Shown here: one piece after another, positions 41,346 to 49,066 of the stretch
How the letters are laid out: each line of letters begins with the position of its first letter
Numbering within the stretch: the stretch's first letter is position 1
Assembly (NCBI RefSeq): GCF_020164585.1
Contig: NZ_JAIQZF010000006.1
Location: 62,001 to 126,000 of the forward strand
Direction of reading: 5' to 3'
DNA from: Psychroflexus curvus
GTDB taxonomy: Bacteria; Bacteroidota; Bacteroidia; Flavobacteriales; Flavobacteriaceae
DNA: 64,000 nt
The notes under the pieces: model-generated
Database searches by the model: none
Told to the model about the DNA's origin: nothing
What the model saw: the letters and a program-made list of their open reading frames with translations, nothing else
Program-made: the position numbers and the translations under genes

Positions 41346-42622
41346 TAATTATTCAGATAATCAATAGCGAGTTGAGATAAGCTTTTTACGCCCAACAGCA
41401 TTCCATCATCATCAATCATAAAATCTGGGGTATGATGAGGATATGGGGTGGTATTTCCTGGAGTCATCCCTCCAAGAAAAAAATAAAATCCCGGGACTTC
41501 TTCCTGAAAAAATGAAAAGTCTTCACCTCCAGTTGTAGCTTTGACGAGTTCTACGTTATCGGTACCAGCAATATTTTGAAGTGTAGGTAACATTTCTGCA
41601 GTGAGTTCCAAATCATTGAAGGTGATAGCCGTATTGTTTTGAAAAACAATCTCGGCATTTCCCCCATAAGCTTTGGCAATAGCAGGAACCATCTCCTTCA
41701 TGCGTCTGATTACCATTTCTCTCATGTCTGGGTCTAGCGTTCTCACTGTACCTATCATTTCTGAAGATTCTGGTATGATGTTGAAGCGGGTTCCAGCTGT
41801 TATTTTTCCAACAGTAATCACAGCTGGTTCTTCAACCAATTTGGCTTCTCTGCTTATAATGGTTTGTAATCCGTCTATGATTTTAGCAGAAATAAGAATA
41901 GGATCTACTCCAGTCCATGGTGCGGAGCCGTGAGTTCCTTTTCCCTTCACGGTAATCACGAATCGCTCTACAGCAGCCATGGTACCTCCTGGCTTATATC
42001 TTATAGTTCCGATAGGCGTTGACGAATTGATGTGCAGACCAAAAATCGCATCTACATCTGGATTTTTTAGCACGCCTTCTGTGATCATTAGGCCTGCGCC
42101 ACCTTTTTCACCTGGTGGAGGGCCTTCTTCTGCAGGTTGAAAAATGAATTTTACAGTTCCATTTAGCAAGTCTTTATTTTTGGTGAGAACTTCTGCAACA
42201 CCCATCAAAATAGCGGTATGTGTATCGTGGCCACAGGCGTGCATCACCCCTGTTTCTGTTCCAAGAAACTCTGTAACCACCTCACTTTTGAAGGGTAAAT
42301 CGTTGCGTTCTGTGACGGGTAAAGCGTCTATATCAGCTCTCAGAGCAACCACCTTTCCAGTCTCCTTTCCTCTTAAAATGCCTATCACTCCAGTATGAGC
42401 GACTCCAGTTTCTACTTCTAAACCTAAGCTTTTAAGATGTTCTGCGATTTTTTCAGCGGTTTCGTATTCTCTGTTGGATAATTCAGGGTTTTCATGAAAA
42501 TAATGCCTCCAGTTGATGACTTTATTTTCAATAGATGCTATGTCTTTCTTCAGTTGAGCATCCGTTTGTGAAAATAAATTCACGGCACACAAAAGAGTTA
42601 ATGATGTTAGTAGTATTTTCAT
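41345..42622 (-). CDS. Secreted M20-family amidohydrolase
   Basis: This 425-residue protein has a signal peptide (MKILLTSLTLLCAVNLFSQ) and the M20D fold of N-acyl-amino-acid and hippurate hydrolases. The metal site includes MHACGHDTHTAILMG and FIFQPAEEGPPPGEKGG, and the second domain begins near VERFVITVKGKGTHGS. The end contains the second metal histidine in PYPHHTPDFMID. It removes acyl groups from amino acids or short peptides outside the cytoplasm, giving a scavenging role together with the M14 and M16 peptidases. It is upstream of nothing on the same strand; its 3' end opens into the repeat locus. Confidence 0.93.
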   Translation of the reverse strand: MKILLTSLTLLCAVNLFSQTDAQLKKDIASIENKVINWRHYFHENPELSNREYETAEKIAEHLKSLGLEVETGVAHTGVIGILRGKETGKVVALRADIDALPVTERNDLPFKSEVVTEFLGTETGVMHACGHDTHTAILMGVAEVLTKNKDLLNGTVKFIFQPAEEGPPPGEKGGAGLMITEGVLKNPDVDAIFGLHINSSTPIGTIRYKPGGTMAAVERFVITVKGKGTHGSAPWTGVDPILISAKIIDGLQTIISREAKLVEEPAVITVGKITAGTRFNIIPESSEMIGTVRTLDPDMREMVIRRMKEMVPAIAKAYGGNAEIVFQNNTAITFNDLELTAEMLPTLQNIAGTDNVELVKATTGGEDFSFFQEEVPGFYFFLGGMTPGNTTPYPHHTPDFMIDDDGMLLGVKSLSQLAIDYLNN

Positions 42623-42632
42623 TGTTTAAGTT

Positions 42633-43166
42633 TTAAAATTGAATTAGTGCGTAACCTTCATTTTGAAGACGACTAAGTGCTGTCATTGCCGATAATTCTA
42701 TTTTGACATCGGGATGTAATTTGCTTCTGTCAATGGACCTGTGTGCTGCAGTTTGTCCGCATAAAATGATGTCTACATTATGTTCAGAAAGAATGCTTAG
42801 CAGTTCATAATTAGGATTTTGAGAATTCTTTTCTTCATGATAAATCGCATATTCTTTATGATTGAGTAAATCAAATATAGCGGAGCCATGTACAACTAAT
42901 GTTGCCTTAACTGAATTGTTTTCCAATTCTGCAGCCTGGTGAAGCCTTAAAAAGCGAGCTATAGTGACAAATTTCCGATTAGGCTGATCTTCATAATCTG
43001 ATATGCTGGCAACGTCGAAAACCGCCTTAAATTCTTGATTTAAGTTTGTTTTGTAATCTGCATTTTCAATGTCGTAAACAGGGCCATAAGATTCTAAGCT
43101 TTTTGGAGTTTGTGAAAACCCTAAAAAACACATCAGTAATAAAAAAGGAGTAAGTAGTAACTTCAT
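42633..43166 (-). CDS. Secreted DsrE-like protein
   Basis: This 177-residue protein has a signal peptide (MKLLLTPFLLLMCFLGFSQ) and a DsrE/DsrF/TusD-like fold: VTIARFLRLHQAAE, VKATLVVHGSAIFDLL, and the conserved turn IILCGQTAAHRSI, where the cysteine is placed as in sulfur-carrier members. A cysteine in a secreted protein is a weak sign of sulfur chemistry. Relatives in Bacteroidetes are annotated only as DsrE family. It lies 10 bases before the M20 gene on the same strand and just after coaD, so coaD, this gene and the M20 gene may be one transcript. Confidence 0.8.
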   Translation of the reverse strand: MKLLLTPFLLLMCFLGFSQTPKSLESYGPVYDIENADYKTNLNQEFKAVFDVASISDYEDQPNRKFVTIARFLRLHQAAELENNSVKATLVVHGSAIFDLLNHKEYAIYHEEKNSQNPNYELLSILSEHNVDIILCGQTAAHRSIDRSKLHPDVKIELSAMTALSRLQNEGYALIQF

Positions 43167-43173
43167 GAGTTTA

Positions 43174-43629
43174 TCATTTTACAATAACAGATTCAGGGAC
43201 AAGGCTGGAATAATCACCGTTATGACGAATAACATCTCTAACGATGGATGAAGATATGTAACTTTTTCCACTGGAAGTGAGTAAAAACACAGTTTCTATT
43301 TTTTCTAGTTTTCTGTTGGTGTGAGCAATGGCTTTTTCAAATTCAAAATCGGCAGGATTTCTTAACCCCCTCAATATAAATTCAGCATTGTTTTCTTTAC
43401 AGTAGTTAACGGTGAGACCCTGGTAAGTGTCAACTTTAATTTTCGGTTCGTTCTTAAACGTTTTTTCAAGAAAAGATTTTCTTTCTTCTAAAGTAAACAT
43501 GTATTTCTTCTCTGAATTTACTCCAATTGCCAAAATGATTTCATCAAAAAGGGTAAGACCTCTCATTATGATATCGTAGTGACCTATTGTGATAGGATCG
43601 AAAGATCCAGGAAAAACTGCTCGTTTCAT
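43174..43629 (-). CDS. coaD: Phosphopantetheine adenylyltransferase
   Basis: This 151-residue enzyme makes dephospho-CoA from 4'-phosphopantetheine and ATP. The nucleotidyltransferase motif is PGSFDPITIGHYDI (TxGH as IGH), and the C-terminal KSYISSSIVRD is the ISSTxxR motif. The start is the ATG at 43629 (MKRAVFPGSFDP); six extra codons upstream begin at a weaker start. It follows ddl with 34 bases between, on the same strand. With panB later in the window it supports CoA synthesis. Confidence 0.95.
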   Translation of the reverse strand: MKRAVFPGSFDPITIGHYDIIMRGLTLFDEIILAIGVNSEKKYMFTLEERKSFLEKTFKNEPKIKVDTYQGLTVNYCKENNAEFILRGLRNPADFEFEKAIAHTNRKLEKIETVFLLTSSGKSYISSSIVRDVIRHNGDYSSLVPESVIVK

Positions 43630-43663
43630 AAATTTAAATTTGTTCAAGATAATTAAAAGTCAT

Positions 43664-44653
43664 CTAGCTTTCAAAATTTTTGAGAGCTACATCTACAGCA
43701 CTCGTAAACAAGTGCTGAAGTGAAATCCCGGCGGCTTTGGCTTGTTGAGGTAAAATGCTAGCTTCAGTTAACCCAGGACAGGCATTACATTCCAAAAAAT
43801 GTGGCTGATTATTGTGAAAAATAAATTCCGATCTTGTTAATCCCTTTAGCTTCAGTAGCTTGAATATTTTTACGGCTAAATTTTGAACCTCTTCTGTTTG
43901 CTCAGTGCTTAAATCGGCTGGTGTGATCTCCTGAGACTTTCCAAGGTATTTAGCTTCAAAATCAAAGAATTCATTTTCAGAAATAATTTCTGTGACCGGT
44001 AAAGCCTGGATTTTACCATCGATATTAATGACTCCAACACTCATTTCTCTTCCATCCAGAAAGGACTCAATGATGACTTCATCATCTTCCTTAAAAGAAT
44101 GTTTCAAAGCCGATAACATATCATCTTTATGTTTCACTTTTGAAATCCCATAACTGCTTCCAGCTCTGTTGGCTTTTACAAAACAAGGCAGGCCTACATG
44201 GTCTACGATAGCTTGTGGATCTACGTCATCTCCTTTATTGACGTAAACATTTTTGGCTGTTTGTATGCCGTGAGCTTTAAGTACAGAGATACAGTCTCTT
44301 TTATTGAAAGTAAGCGCAGCTTGGTAATAATCACATGCTGTCTGAGGAATTTGCAGGGTTTGTAAATAGCCTTGAAAAAGACCATCCTCACCAGGGGTTC
44401 CATGAATGGTGTTGAAAACACAGTCAAAGCGAATAAGCTCATCTTCGATCTCAACAGAGAAATTAGACTTATCGATTAGAAATTCTTCTTCAGAATCTGC
44501 CTTCACAAACCACTTGCTTTTCAGGATGTGAGCTCTATATACTTTGAATTTGGGATTAGCCGACAAGTGCTTATAGACGACCTCCCCACTTTTAAGTGAA
44601 ATATCTACTTCGCTGGAATAACCGCCCATGGCTACGGCTATAGTTTTAATCAT
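43664..44653 (-). CDS. ddl: D-alanine--D-alanine ligase
   Basis: This 329-residue ATP-grasp enzyme makes the D-Ala-D-Ala dipeptide of peptidoglycan. The N-terminal MGGYSSEVDISLKSG is the usual start; HGTPGEDGLFQGYLQ binds D-alanine; CFVKANRAGSSYGISKVKH is the ATP-grasp lysine region, and the end contains FLECNACPGLTEASI with the metal ligands. It is complete. It sits between the pseudouridine synthase and coaD on the same strand. A TATATTTG box lies 16 bases before the ATG, so it may have its own promoter. Confidence 0.95.
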   Translation of the reverse strand: MIKTIAVAMGGYSSEVDISLKSGEVVYKHLSANPKFKVYRAHILKSKWFVKADSEEEFLIDKSNFSVEIEDELIRFDCVFNTIHGTPGEDGLFQGYLQTLQIPQTACDYYQAALTFNKRDCISVLKAHGIQTAKNVYVNKGDDVDPQAIVDHVGLPCFVKANRAGSSYGISKVKHKDDMLSALKHSFKEDDEVIIESFLDGREMSVGVINIDGKIQALPVTEIISENEFFDFEAKYLGKSQEITPADLSTEQTEEVQNLAVKIFKLLKLKGLTRSEFIFHNNQPHFLECNACPGLTEASILPQQAKAAGISLQHLFTSAVDVALKNFES

Positions 44654-44669
44654 TATTTTAAATTTTGTT

Positions 44670-44677
44670 CAAATATA
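44670..44677 (-). promoter_or_regulatory. Candidate -7 box for ddl-coaD
   Basis: On the minus strand TATATTTG matches TAnnTTTG 16 bases before the ddl ATG, within the gap after the pseudouridine synthase stop. The nearest TTG is 26 bases upstream, too far for a standard pair. Confidence 0.4.
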
Positions 44678-44693
44678 ACTTTTCAAATTCGAA

Positions 44694-45383
44694 TCAGGAT
44701 AAACAACTGTTCCATATCACATCTTCAGGGGGAGCAGCTTCAAAAGTGATCTTTTCCTTGCGGACGGGGTGAGTTATGGTGAGTTTTCTAGCATGAAGGT
44801 GAATGCTTGCATCTTTGTTACTTCTGTCAAATCCGTATTTAAGATCGCCTTTTATCGGTGAACCAATAGCAGACAACTGACTTCTGATTTGATGATGTCT
44901 TCCAGTTTCTAATCCAATTTCCAAGAGGTGGTAATTATCCAGAGATTTGATGAGCTGATAGGAAAGTATAGCTTCTTTAGATTCAGGAACGGGCTTAATG
45001 TGTGCGTAAGATTTGTTCTGCTTAGGATTTCTCTTAAGGTAATGAACAAGTCTCGCAGACTCTTGTTTAGGTTTATTTTTTACTACAGCCCAATACAATT
45101 TTTGAGTATCTCGATTGGCAAAGGCTTTGTTTAATCGAGATAAAGCTTTGGATGTTTTAGAAAAAATGACCACGCCGCTTGTGGGTCTGTCCAGTCTATG
45201 TACGACACCCAAATAAGCCTCCCCAGGCTTGTTGTATTTTTCTTTTAAGTAAAGTTTTACCACTTCACTTAGAGGTAAATCCCCGGTTTTATCACCTTGT
45301 ACGATATCACCTGAGCGCTTATTGATGACGATGAGATGATTGTCTTCAAAAATGATTTGAAGGTTTTTTGGTGTAGAGTGCAT
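44694..45383 (-). CDS. RluA-family pseudouridine synthase
   Basis: This 229-residue protein carries the catalytic motif VVHRLDRPTSGVVIFSKT with the active aspartate in HRLDRPTSG, near residue 66. It lacks the N-terminal S4 domain of long RluD proteins, so it is of the short RluA/RluC kind. ETGRHHQIRSQLSAIGSPI is the second conserved stretch (H-Q-I-R). It modifies uridine in rRNA or tRNA; the site cannot be told. It is the first gene of a minus-strand run with ddl and coaD. Confidence 0.92.
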   Translation of the reverse strand: MHSTPKNLQIIFEDNHLIVINKRSGDIVQGDKTGDLPLSEVVKLYLKEKYNKPGEAYLGVVHRLDRPTSGVVIFSKTSKALSRLNKAFANRDTQKLYWAVVKNKPKQESARLVHYLKRNPKQNKSYAHIKPVPESKEAILSYQLIKSLDNYHLLEIGLETGRHHQIRSQLSAIGSPIKGDLKYGFDRSNKDASIHLHARKLTITHPVRKEKITFEAAPPEDVIWNSCLS

Positions 45384-45555
45384 GTGTTTAAAATATTACC
45401 TATTTAGCGCTTAAGAGTGAATAGGTGTCTTGATTTATAACTTTTGAATTAAGGTTTTTTTTAAGAATTAAAATTCTACAAACCTCGAAAAATGAATTGA
45501 ATTGAGCACCTTACTATTATTGTTTTTTTTTGTATTCGGCATTTGTGTTTTTAAT

Positions 45556-46299
45556 CTACTTTACCAGCTTTGCTTTATTGTACTCATAGTTCATTTGAGC
45601 AATGTTAAGTACCGAAATATCCTGAGGACATTCTACCTGACAGGCTTCTGTATTGGTACAGTGACCAAAGCCCAAGTCTTCCATACGGTTCACCATATCG
45701 ACAGTCCTTTTGTTACTTTCTTTTTTTCCTTGGGGAAGCTTTGCAAGCTGACTGATTTTTGATGAAGTAAAAAGAGCAGCACTGGCGTTTTTACAGGTAG
45801 CTACACAGGCTCCGCATCCAATACAGGCGGCAGAATCGAATGCAGACTCTGCTTCTTCATGAGAAACCAAAATACTATTAGCTTCAGGAGCTTGCCCTGT
45901 ACTCACAGAAATATATCCTCCAGCTGCAATGATTTCATCTAAAGCGCTGCGATTGACTTTTAAATCTCGAATAACAGGAAAGGCTTTTGCCTTAAAAGGC
46001 TCAACAAAAATAGTATCGCCGTCTTTAAAAGAGCGCATATGTAGCTGGCAGGTGGTTGTATTTTTAAGTGGTCCATGCGCTATTCCATTTATCATCACTC
46101 CACATTGTCCACAAATACCTTCTCTGCAGTCATGGTCGAATTCTACCGGGCGTTCACCTTGTTTTGCTAACTTCAAATTGAGCATATCCAGCATTTCAAG
46201 GAAAGACATTTCTGCATCAACATCATCCAAGGTGTAAGTCTCTAATTGACCTTTTGTATTTTGATTTTTCTGCCGCCAGATTTTTAGATGTATTTTCAT
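45556..46299 (-). CDS. sdhB: Succinate dehydrogenase/fumarate reductase iron-sulfur subunit
   Basis: This 247-residue subunit carries electrons from the flavoprotein to the quinone site. The [2Fe-2S] cysteines are in CREGICGQCGV and TTTCQLHMRSF; the other clusters use CIGCGACVATCKN and CTNTEACQVECPQ. The layout is the non-classical form of Bacteroidetes and epsilon-proteobacteria (SdhB of the class-B fumarate reductase type). The ATG at 46299 (MKIHLKIWRQKN) is the family start; the frame's extra 16 codons reach into sdhA. It follows sdhA by 10 bases and ends the operon. Confidence 0.95.
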   Translation of the reverse strand: MKIHLKIWRQKNQNTKGQLETYTLDDVDAEMSFLEMLDMLNLKLAKQGERPVEFDHDCREGICGQCGVMINGIAHGPLKNTTTCQLHMRSFKDGDTIFVEPFKAKAFPVIRDLKVNRSALDEIIAAGGYISVSTGQAPEANSILVSHEEAESAFDSAACIGCGACVATCKNASAALFTSSKISQLAKLPQGKKESNKRTVDMVNRMEDLGFGHCTNTEACQVECPQDISVLNIAQMNYEYNKAKLVK

Positions 46300-46309
46300 T
46301 ACAATTCTG

Positions 46310-48232
46310 TTATTTATAGCTTCGCTGAGTAGGCTGAACGAATTCAAATTTTAATACTTCTTTGTTTAGAATAGGTGAAGAGACTTCGCCGCTCCATTCC
46401 CATGCGGCACTATAAGCAAAATCTTTATCATCTCTTTTGGCTTCACCATCTTCTGTTTGAAATTCTTCTCTAAAATGCGCTCCACAGGATTCATTTCGAT
46501 TGAGAGCATCAATGCACATCAATTCTGAAAGTTCCAGATAGTCGCTTACTCTTCCTGCTTTTTCCAGCTCGCTGTTGATGTCTTCCACATCACCAGGTAC
46601 CAGTAAATTGGTCTTAAAGTCTTCTCTCAAGTTTTGAATTTGTGAAATGGCAATTTTCAAACCGTCTTCAGATCGAGACAGGCCACATTTATCGTATAAA
46701 ATTTTGCCTAGTTCGCGATGAAACTCCTCTGCTGTTTTAGTGCCTTTTTGATTTATAAAATGATGTAATTGCTTTTGAACTTTTTCTTCAGCTTCAGTAA
46801 AAGCCGGGTGATTTACATCTGTTTTTTTTACTTGTATTTGGTCGGCTAAATAATTCTGTAAAGTGTAAGGCGCAATATAGTAACCATCTACACAAGCCTG
46901 AAGTAAGGAATTAGCGCCAAGTCGGTTTGCCCCATGATCAGAAAAATTGGCTTCTCCAATAGCAAAAAGCCCTGGAATACTTGTCATTAAATCATAATCC
47001 ACCCATAAACCACCCATCGAAAAGTGGGCAGATGGTGAAATTTTCATGGGTTCTTTATAAGCATCGATTCCAGTGATTTTTTGATACATAGTGAATAAAT
47101 TACCGTATCGCTCAGCAATTAATTCTTGTCCGTATTCTTTGATAGCGTCAGAAAAGTCAAGATAAACCGCATTCTTTAAAGCGCCAACGCCTTTGCCTGC
47201 ATCTATTTGTTCTTTGGCTGCTCTGGAAGCAATATCTCGAGGGGCTAAATTCCCAAAAGAAGGATATTTACGCTCAAGGTAATAGTCACGCTCTTCTTCT
47301 GGAATCTCGCCAGGAAGTCTTTGTTCTTCTTTAGACTTAGGAACCCAGATCCTGCCATCATTTCTCAAGGATTCCGACATCAAAGTCAGTTTGGATTGGT
47401 AAGGACCGCTTTGCGGTAAACTGGTAGGATGTACCTGAGTCCAGCTCGGGTTTGCCATGAGCGCTCCTTTTTTGTAAGCCCGCCATATGGCCGAAGCATT
47501 ACAGCCCATGGCCAGAGTAGATAAATAATAAATTTTACCAAACCCACCAGTGGCTAAAATAACAGCATGAGCACCATGACGCTCAATTTCTCCCGTATCC
47601 AAATTTCTAGCTATGATTCCTTTTGCTTTTCCATCAATAATGACAAGGTCGAGCATTTCATGGCGTGTATAAAGTTGAACATTTCCCTGTTCCTTTTGCC
47701 TCATCAAGGCCTGATAAGCTCCTAAAAGCAATTGCTGTCCGGTTTGACCACGGGCATAAAAAGTTCTGGAAACCTGAACACCTCCAAAGGACCTGTTCTT
47801 AAGGTAACCACTGTATTCTCGTCCAAAGGGAACCCCCTGGGCCACAGCCTGATCAATCAAGCTAGCTGAACATTCTGCCAGTCTGTAGGTGTTAGCTTCC
47901 CGGGACCTGAAGTCCCCGCCTTTAAGAGTATCATAAAACATACGGTAAACACTATCACCATCGTTTTGGTAATTTTTCATGGCGTTGACCCCGCCTTGAG
48001 CAGCAACTGAATGAGCTCGTCTAGGTGAATCTTGAAAACAAAAACTTTTGATTTTATATCCCATTTCAGCTAATGAGGCTGCTGCCGAAGCTCCAGCCAA
48101 ACCCGTTCCAACAACAATGACTTCAAGTTTTTTTCGGTTATTAGGACTTACCAGCTTGGCATGAGCTTTATAATTACTCCACTTATCCTTTAAGTCTCCT
48201 TCCGGAATAGTTGCATGAATTTCTTTAGCCAT
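46310..48232 (-). CDS. sdhA: Succinate dehydrogenase/fumarate reductase flavoprotein subunit
   Basis: This 640-residue flavoprotein oxidises succinate in the TCA cycle or reduces fumarate. The FAD motif is [19 protein letters not shown] near residue 40; the covalent-flavin histidine lies in [17 protein letters not shown]; the substrate and catalytic stretches include [12 protein letters not shown] and [10 protein letters not shown]. It is the middle gene of sdhCAB with 3 bases to sdhC's end and 10 to sdhB's start. It is complete and ordinary for this phylum. Confidence 0.96.
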   Translation of the reverse strand: MAKEIHATIPEGDLKDKWSNYKAHAKLVSPNNRKKLEVIVVGTGLAGASAAASLAEMGYKIKSFCFQDSPRRAHSVAAQGGVNAMKNYQNDGDSVYRMFYDTLKGGDFRSREANTYRLAECSASLIDQAVAQGVPFGREYSGYLKNRSFGGVQVSRTFYARGQTGQQLLLGAYQALMRQKEQGNVQLYTRHEMLDLVIIDGKAKGIIARNLDTGEIERHGAHAVILATGGFGKIYYLSTLAMGCNASAIWRAYKKGALMANPSWTQVHPTSLPQSGPYQSKLTLMSESLRNDGRIWVPKSKEEQRLPGEIPEEERDYYLERKYPSFGNLAPRDIASRAAKEQIDAGKGVGALKNAVYLDFSDAIKEYGQELIAERYGNLFTMYQKITGIDAYKEPMKISPSAHFSMGGLWVDYDLMTSIPGLFAIGEANFSDHGANRLGANSLLQACVDGYYIAPYTLQNYLADQIQVKKTDVNHPAFTEAEEKVQKQLHHFINQKGTKTAEEFHRELGKILYDKCGLSRSEDGLKIAISQIQNLREDFKTNLLVPGDVEDINSELEKAGRVSDYLELSELMCIDALNRNESCGAHFREEFQTEDGEAKRDDKDFAYSAAWEWSGEVSSPILNKEVLKFEFVQPTQRSYK

Positions 48233-48235
48233 AGC

Positions 48236-48901
48236 TCAAGCGTTTAAATAAATATAAAGGGGAATAACAAAATAGCCTAAGGTTATGGCAACTGCAAAAA
48301 CAACACCTACCGACTTAACTATACGGTTGTATGTGGGGTTGTATAAACCAATGCTCCTGATGGCACTAAAAAAACCATGCAGCAGATGAAATCCTAAAGC
48401 TAAAATCGCAACAGCGTATAAAATCACATACCATAATTTCTGAAACGAAACAATCACAAGGGTGTATAAATCTTTATTTCCATTGATGTCACTACTTAAG
48501 TCACCAAATTTATAGGGAAACCAGAAATCTTTAAAGTGTATGACTAAAAAGGCGAAAACAATAGTTCCTAAAAGCATCATTTGCCTTGAGTACCATTTGC
48601 TGGCTCTATTTCGCTTATCCTTCACGTAAGAAGAGCCCTTTGCCTTTTTTGCTTTTATACTTAAATAAATCGCATCTAGAGTATGAACCAAAATACTTGC
48701 GTATAGAACATAAGAGATGATTTTTACCACTAGATTATTAGATAAAAAATCACTGTATAAATTATATTGAAGTTGTGCTTCTTCTGGAGGTAACAACAGC
48801 TGAAAATTGCCGAGTAAATGAATGATCAAGAAAAAACATAAAAAAAGACCTGTCAAAGCCATTAAGTTTTTTCTGGTTATTGAGTTTTTTATGAACCACA
48901 C
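48236..48901 (-). CDS. sdhC: Succinate dehydrogenase cytochrome b subunit (single large SdhC)
   Basis: This 221-residue membrane subunit has five helices and the histidines expected for two hemes b: FLIIHLLGNF, ILVHTLDAIY, FLVIHFKDFWF and GFHLLHGFFSA. There is no sdhD, as normal for the class-B type. The start is GTG (MWFIKNSITRKN); this matches the family's N-terminus and no ATG lies near. It is first in the sdhCAB operon. Confidence 0.93.
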   Translation of the reverse strand: MWFIKNSITRKNLMALTGLFLCFFLIIHLLGNFQLLLPPEEAQLQYNLYSDFLSNNLVVKIISYVLYASILVHTLDAIYLSIKAKKAKGSSYVKDKRNRASKWYSRQMMLLGTIVFAFLVIHFKDFWFPYKFGDLSSDINGNKDLYTLVIVSFQKLWYVILYAVAILALGFHLLHGFFSAIRSIGLYNPTYNRIVKSVGVVFAVAITLGYFVIPLYIYLNA

Positions 48902-49015
48902 AAGTATTACATGTTTTGAACTTCTAATTTACAATTTTTTAAGATTCATTCAATAACCAATTCAGCTTTCACCATAACATCTACGAGATTTAACATGTTT
49001 AAACTAAGGAATTCG

Positions 49016-49044
49016 TTGATTTTCAAATTTAAATTATAGATTTG
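49016..49044 (+). promoter_or_regulatory. Bacteroidetes-type promoter of the M16 peptidase gene
   Basis: TTG at 49016-49018, an 18-base spacer and TAGATTTG at 49037-49044 match the consensus for this phylum. The ATG follows 22 bases after the -7 box, so a leader of about 16 bases is expected. Confidence 0.7.
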
Positions 49045-49066
49045 TTATCTAACTAAACTTTAAATT